Translations under genes and position numbers: made by a program
Notes under the pieces: model-generated
Databases searched by the model: none
Told to the model about the DNA's origin: nothing
What the model saw: the letters and a program-made list of their open reading frames with translations, nothing else
Part shown: piece by piece, positions 61,739 to 64,000 of the stretch
Layout: every line of letters begins with the position of its first letter
How positions within the stretch are numbered: position 1 is the stretch's first letter
From: Falsiroseomonas frigidaquae
Lineage (GTDB): Bacteria; Pseudomonadota; Alphaproteobacteria; Acetobacterales; Acetobacteraceae
Assembly: GCF_012163145.1 (NCBI RefSeq)
Contig: NZ_JAAVTX010000001.1
Span: 310,001-374,000 of the forward strand
Reading direction: 5' to 3'
Length of the DNA stretch: 64,000 nt

Positions 61739-64000
61739 TCAGGCGGCGCGGGTGCCGGCCGGATGGGTTCCCGCGGGCTGCTGGCCGATCAGGCCCAGCT
61801 TCCGCAGCAGCGTGTCCCGCTGCACCGGCTTGCCAAGGTAGTCATCCATCCCCGCCTCGCGGCACTGCCGTTCGAATTCCGGGCCGACGGCGGCGGTCAG
61901 GCCGATGATGCGGGCGTTGCGGTTGGGGCCGGGCTGGGCGCGGATGGTGCGGGTCGCCTCCAGCCCATCCATCACCGGCATCTGCAGGTCCATCAGGATG
62001 AAGTCGTACAACTCGCCCCGGCCGGCGGCGACGGCCTGCGCGCCGTCCCCGGCCACATCCACCGCCGCCCCGGCCCGGGACAGGATGGTCCGCATCACCA
62101 GCTGGTTGGTCGGGTTGTCCTCCACCAGCAGGATGCGGACCTGCGGGCCCTCCGGCTCAGGCGCCGGCGGCGGCTCGGCCGGCACCGGTTCGGCGCGGCG
62201 CGGCGCCAGCGCCAGCAGCAGCGCGTCGCGCAGCCGCGTCGGCAGGGCCGGCTTCAGCAGCAGCCCATCCAGCACCCCCTGGCCGGATGCCTGGCTACTT
62301 CCCTGGGTGCTGCCTTGGGCGGCACGCGGATCGGCGGAGCCGGAGGCACACAGCAGCAGGCGCGGCTGGCCGAAGGCGTCCCATTCCTGGCGGATGCGCC
62401 GCGCCAGGGCCAGGCCGTCGCCATCCGGCAATTGCCCGTCCAGGACCGCGGCCTCGAAGGGCCGGCCCTGGCTGGCGGCGGCGCGCAGCGCGGCCAGCGC
62501 GGTGCCACCATCGGAGACAGCCGCCGCCTCCGCCCCCATGCCGGCCAGCTGGCGCACCAGGATCTCCCGGTTCAGCGGCAGGTCGTCCACCACCAGGATG
62601 CGGCGACCGGCGAGGCCGGTCAGCGGCTGCTGGTCGCCCTCCACCCGGCCGATCTTGACGGTGAAGCGGAACACGCTGCCGCCGCCGTTGCGGACCCCGG
62701 CCAGCCGCGGCACCGCCTCGATGCCGCCGCCCATCTCCTCCGCCAGCCGCTTGCAGATGGCGAGCCCCAGGCCGGTGCCGCCGTATTTGCGACGGATCGA
62801 GGCATCGGCCTGGGTGAAGCGCTCGAACAGATGCGCGATCTTGTCGCGCTCGAGGCCGATCCCGGTATCGGAGACGGAGGCGCGAAGCCGCCAGTAATCC
62901 AGCTCCGCCTCCACCGAGATCGCCACCTGGATCCAGCCGGTCTCGGTGAACTTCACCGCATTGCCGACCAGGTTGAACAGCATCTGCCGGATGCGGCCGG
63001 GGTCGCCCAGCACCCGCGAAGGCAGGTCGGGCGACAGCGCGCAGACCAGCTCCACCCCCTTGGCGGCGGCGCGCGGGGCGAAGAGCTCCACGATCGTGGC
63101 GATCTCGGCCTCGATGTTGAAGGGCACGGCTTCAAGCTGCAGCGCGCCGGCTTCCAGCTTGGAGAAGTCGAGGATGTCGTTCAGCACCATCATCAGGTGC
63201 TCGGCGGAGCCCTGGATGGTTTCCGCGTAGCGGCGCTGCAGCGGATCCAGCCGCGTATCCAGCAGCAGGCCGGTCATGCCGATCACGCCATTCATCGGCG
63301 TGCGGATCTCATGGCTCATCGAGGCCAGGAATTCCTCCTTGGCGCGGGAGGCGGCCACCGCGTGGCGTTCCGATTCGGCCAGCCGCTGGCCCTGCAGCTT
63401 CAGCGCCTGCGCCTGGCGCACCAGCAGCCACAGCGCCACCAGCGTGACCACTGCCGCGGCGGCGACGCCGGCGGCCAGCAGGGCGCCCAGTCGGTGCGCG
63501 CTGTCCAGCGCATCCTCCCGGTTGCGGGCCACCTCCACCACGAAGGCGCCCTGGCGGGTGACGGCGAAGGAGGCGACGACCTCCACCCGGTCCTGGTCGA
63601 GGCCGGACCAGGTGCCGCTTTCCCGCCGCGGCAGGAAGTCGCGGAACATCCAGGAGGAGGAGTTCAGCTCCCCCACCCCATCCGCGCGGCCGTCGGAGCG
63701 GGCCAGCAGCAGGCCCTGGAAGGAATGGATGCGGATGATGACGCCGAAGCTCTCGGCATGCCGGCGGGCCACGCCCACCAGGTAGTCCGGGTTGATGATG
63801 GCGACCACGGTGCCGAGGAATTCGCCCCGCGCGCCGCGCAGCGCCCTGGCATAGGGAATCGCGTAGAGGCCGCCGGCATGGCCGATCGCCCGCCCGGAGG
63901 GGCCGAGGTAGCGCCCCGCCTCCGGCGCGCCGAGCCGCACGGCCTGGCCGCCGAAGCGCAGCAGCCTGAACCATTCGCGGTCCGCCACCGAGGCTTCCCG
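61739..64000 (-). CDS. Hybrid sensor histidine kinase, N-terminus beyond the window
   Basis: At least 753 residues are visible, and the N-terminus runs off the right edge. Reading from there, a periplasmic Cache-like sensor ([28 protein letters not shown]) is followed by a transmembrane helix ([19 protein letters not shown]). Then come a HisKA box ([15 protein letters not shown]), an ATPase domain ([29 protein letters not shown]), a degenerate first receiver and a C-terminal receiver with D in [13 protein letters not shown]. The first receiver keeps VVDDLPLNR and [10 protein letters not shown]. No response regulator gene is adjacent. Confidence 0.93.
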   Translation of the reverse strand, partial: REASVADREWFRLLRFGGQAVRLGAPEAGRYLGPSGRAIGHAGGLYAIPYARALRGARGEFLGTVVAIINPDYLVGVARRHAESFGVIIRIHSFQGLLLARSDGRADGVGELNSSSWMFRDFLPRRESGTWSGLDQDRVEVVASFAVTRQGAFVVEVARNREDALDSAHRLGALLAAGVAAAAVVTLVALWLLVRQAQALKLQGQRLAESERHAVAASRAKEEFLASMSHEIRTPMNGVIGMTGLLLDTRLDPLQRRYAETIQGSAEHLMMVLNDILDFSKLEAGALQLEAVPFNIEAEIATIVELFAPRAAAKGVELVCALSPDLPSRVLGDPGRIRQMLFNLVGNAVKFTETGWIQVAISVEAELDYWRLRASVSDTGIGLERDKIAHLFERFTQADASIRRKYGGTGLGLAICKRLAEEMGGGIEAVPRLAGVRNGGGSVFRFTVKIGRVEGDQQPLTGLAGRRILVVDDLPLNREILVRQLAGMGAEAAAVSDGGTALAALRAAASQGRPFEAAVLDGQLPDGDGLALARRIRQEWDAFGQPRLLLCASGSADPRAAQGSTQGSSQASGQGVLDGLLLKPALPTRLRDALLLALAPRRAEPVPAEPPPAPEPEGPQVRILLVEDNPTNQLVMRTILSRAGAAVDVAGDGAQAVAAGRGELYDFILMDLQMPVMDGLEATRTIRAQPGPNRNARIIGLTAAVGPEFERQCREAGMDDYLGKPVQRDTLLRKLGLIGQQPAGTHPAGTRAA

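Overview
This window is about 64 kb of chromosome from a high-GC alphaproteobacterium. It is most likely a member of the Acetobacteraceae (Roseomonas-like). That placement rests on the protein style and gene neighbourhoods: a 640-residue acidic-linker RpoD, a SUV3-type helicase next to an S4 protein, FdxA and CarD, and a yqeY-dnaG-rpoD block. No 16S gene is present, so the genus is an inference. Most coordinates are housekeeping backbone with a few accessory insertions.

Bases 1-2874 are the right end of an integrative element. Three unrecognised cargo genes are followed by a tyrosine integrase on the minus strand. Next comes a nested repeat block, then the 3' part of a tRNA-Gly(CCC) gene that looks like an attachment site. 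Bases 3025-13049 hold a nitronate monooxygenase and then a complete arsenite-oxidation locus. This comprises the sensor trio aioX-aioS-aioR, a good sigma-54 promoter with an upstream palindrome, and aioB-aioA for the Rieske and molybdopterin subunits. A YghU-type glutathione transferase, an SDR oxidoreductase and a BigR/SqrR-like ArsR-family regulator with two well-placed cysteines follow.

Bases 13446-28874 are largely housekeeping: GNAT, rpoD, dnaG, yqeY, carA, carB, greA, threonine ammonia-lyase and a VWA protein. Two things stand out. CarA has an in-frame N-terminal helix-turn-helix domain, preceded by a pair of identical GGGAA-N5-TTCCC palindromes. An AT-rich gene of unknown function and a LysE exporter separate carA from carB. 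Bases 29004-46000 carry a LuxR solo, an alpha/beta-hydrolase-like protein, Lrp, trxB with a LysR regulator, and a candidate structured RNA with a strong terminator. They also carry a serralysin-like RTX metalloprotease, ccmA-ccmB, aconitase, a lipid-kinase gene that seems to lack a normal start codon, a phosphoesterase, an MFS transporter and a HAMP-domain membrane protein.

Bases 45240-64000 hold the SUV3 helicase, an S4 protein, FdxA with a 24-bp repeat array behind it, CarD, and a cysD without cysN. Then come thpR, the tesA/ybbA/ybbP divergent cluster, a nucleoside deaminase, a Bax-inhibitor-1 protein, and a copper-handling group (DUF2946-like, YcnI, a small Cys protein, PCu(A)C). A cupin, an MFS transporter, a trypsin-like protease and a hybrid sensor kinase that runs off the end complete the window.

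The most system-like content is the aio locus with its own three-component sensing. The least explained pieces are the HTH-CarA fusion with its paired operators, the AT-rich insert, and the multi-hairpin RNA candidate.
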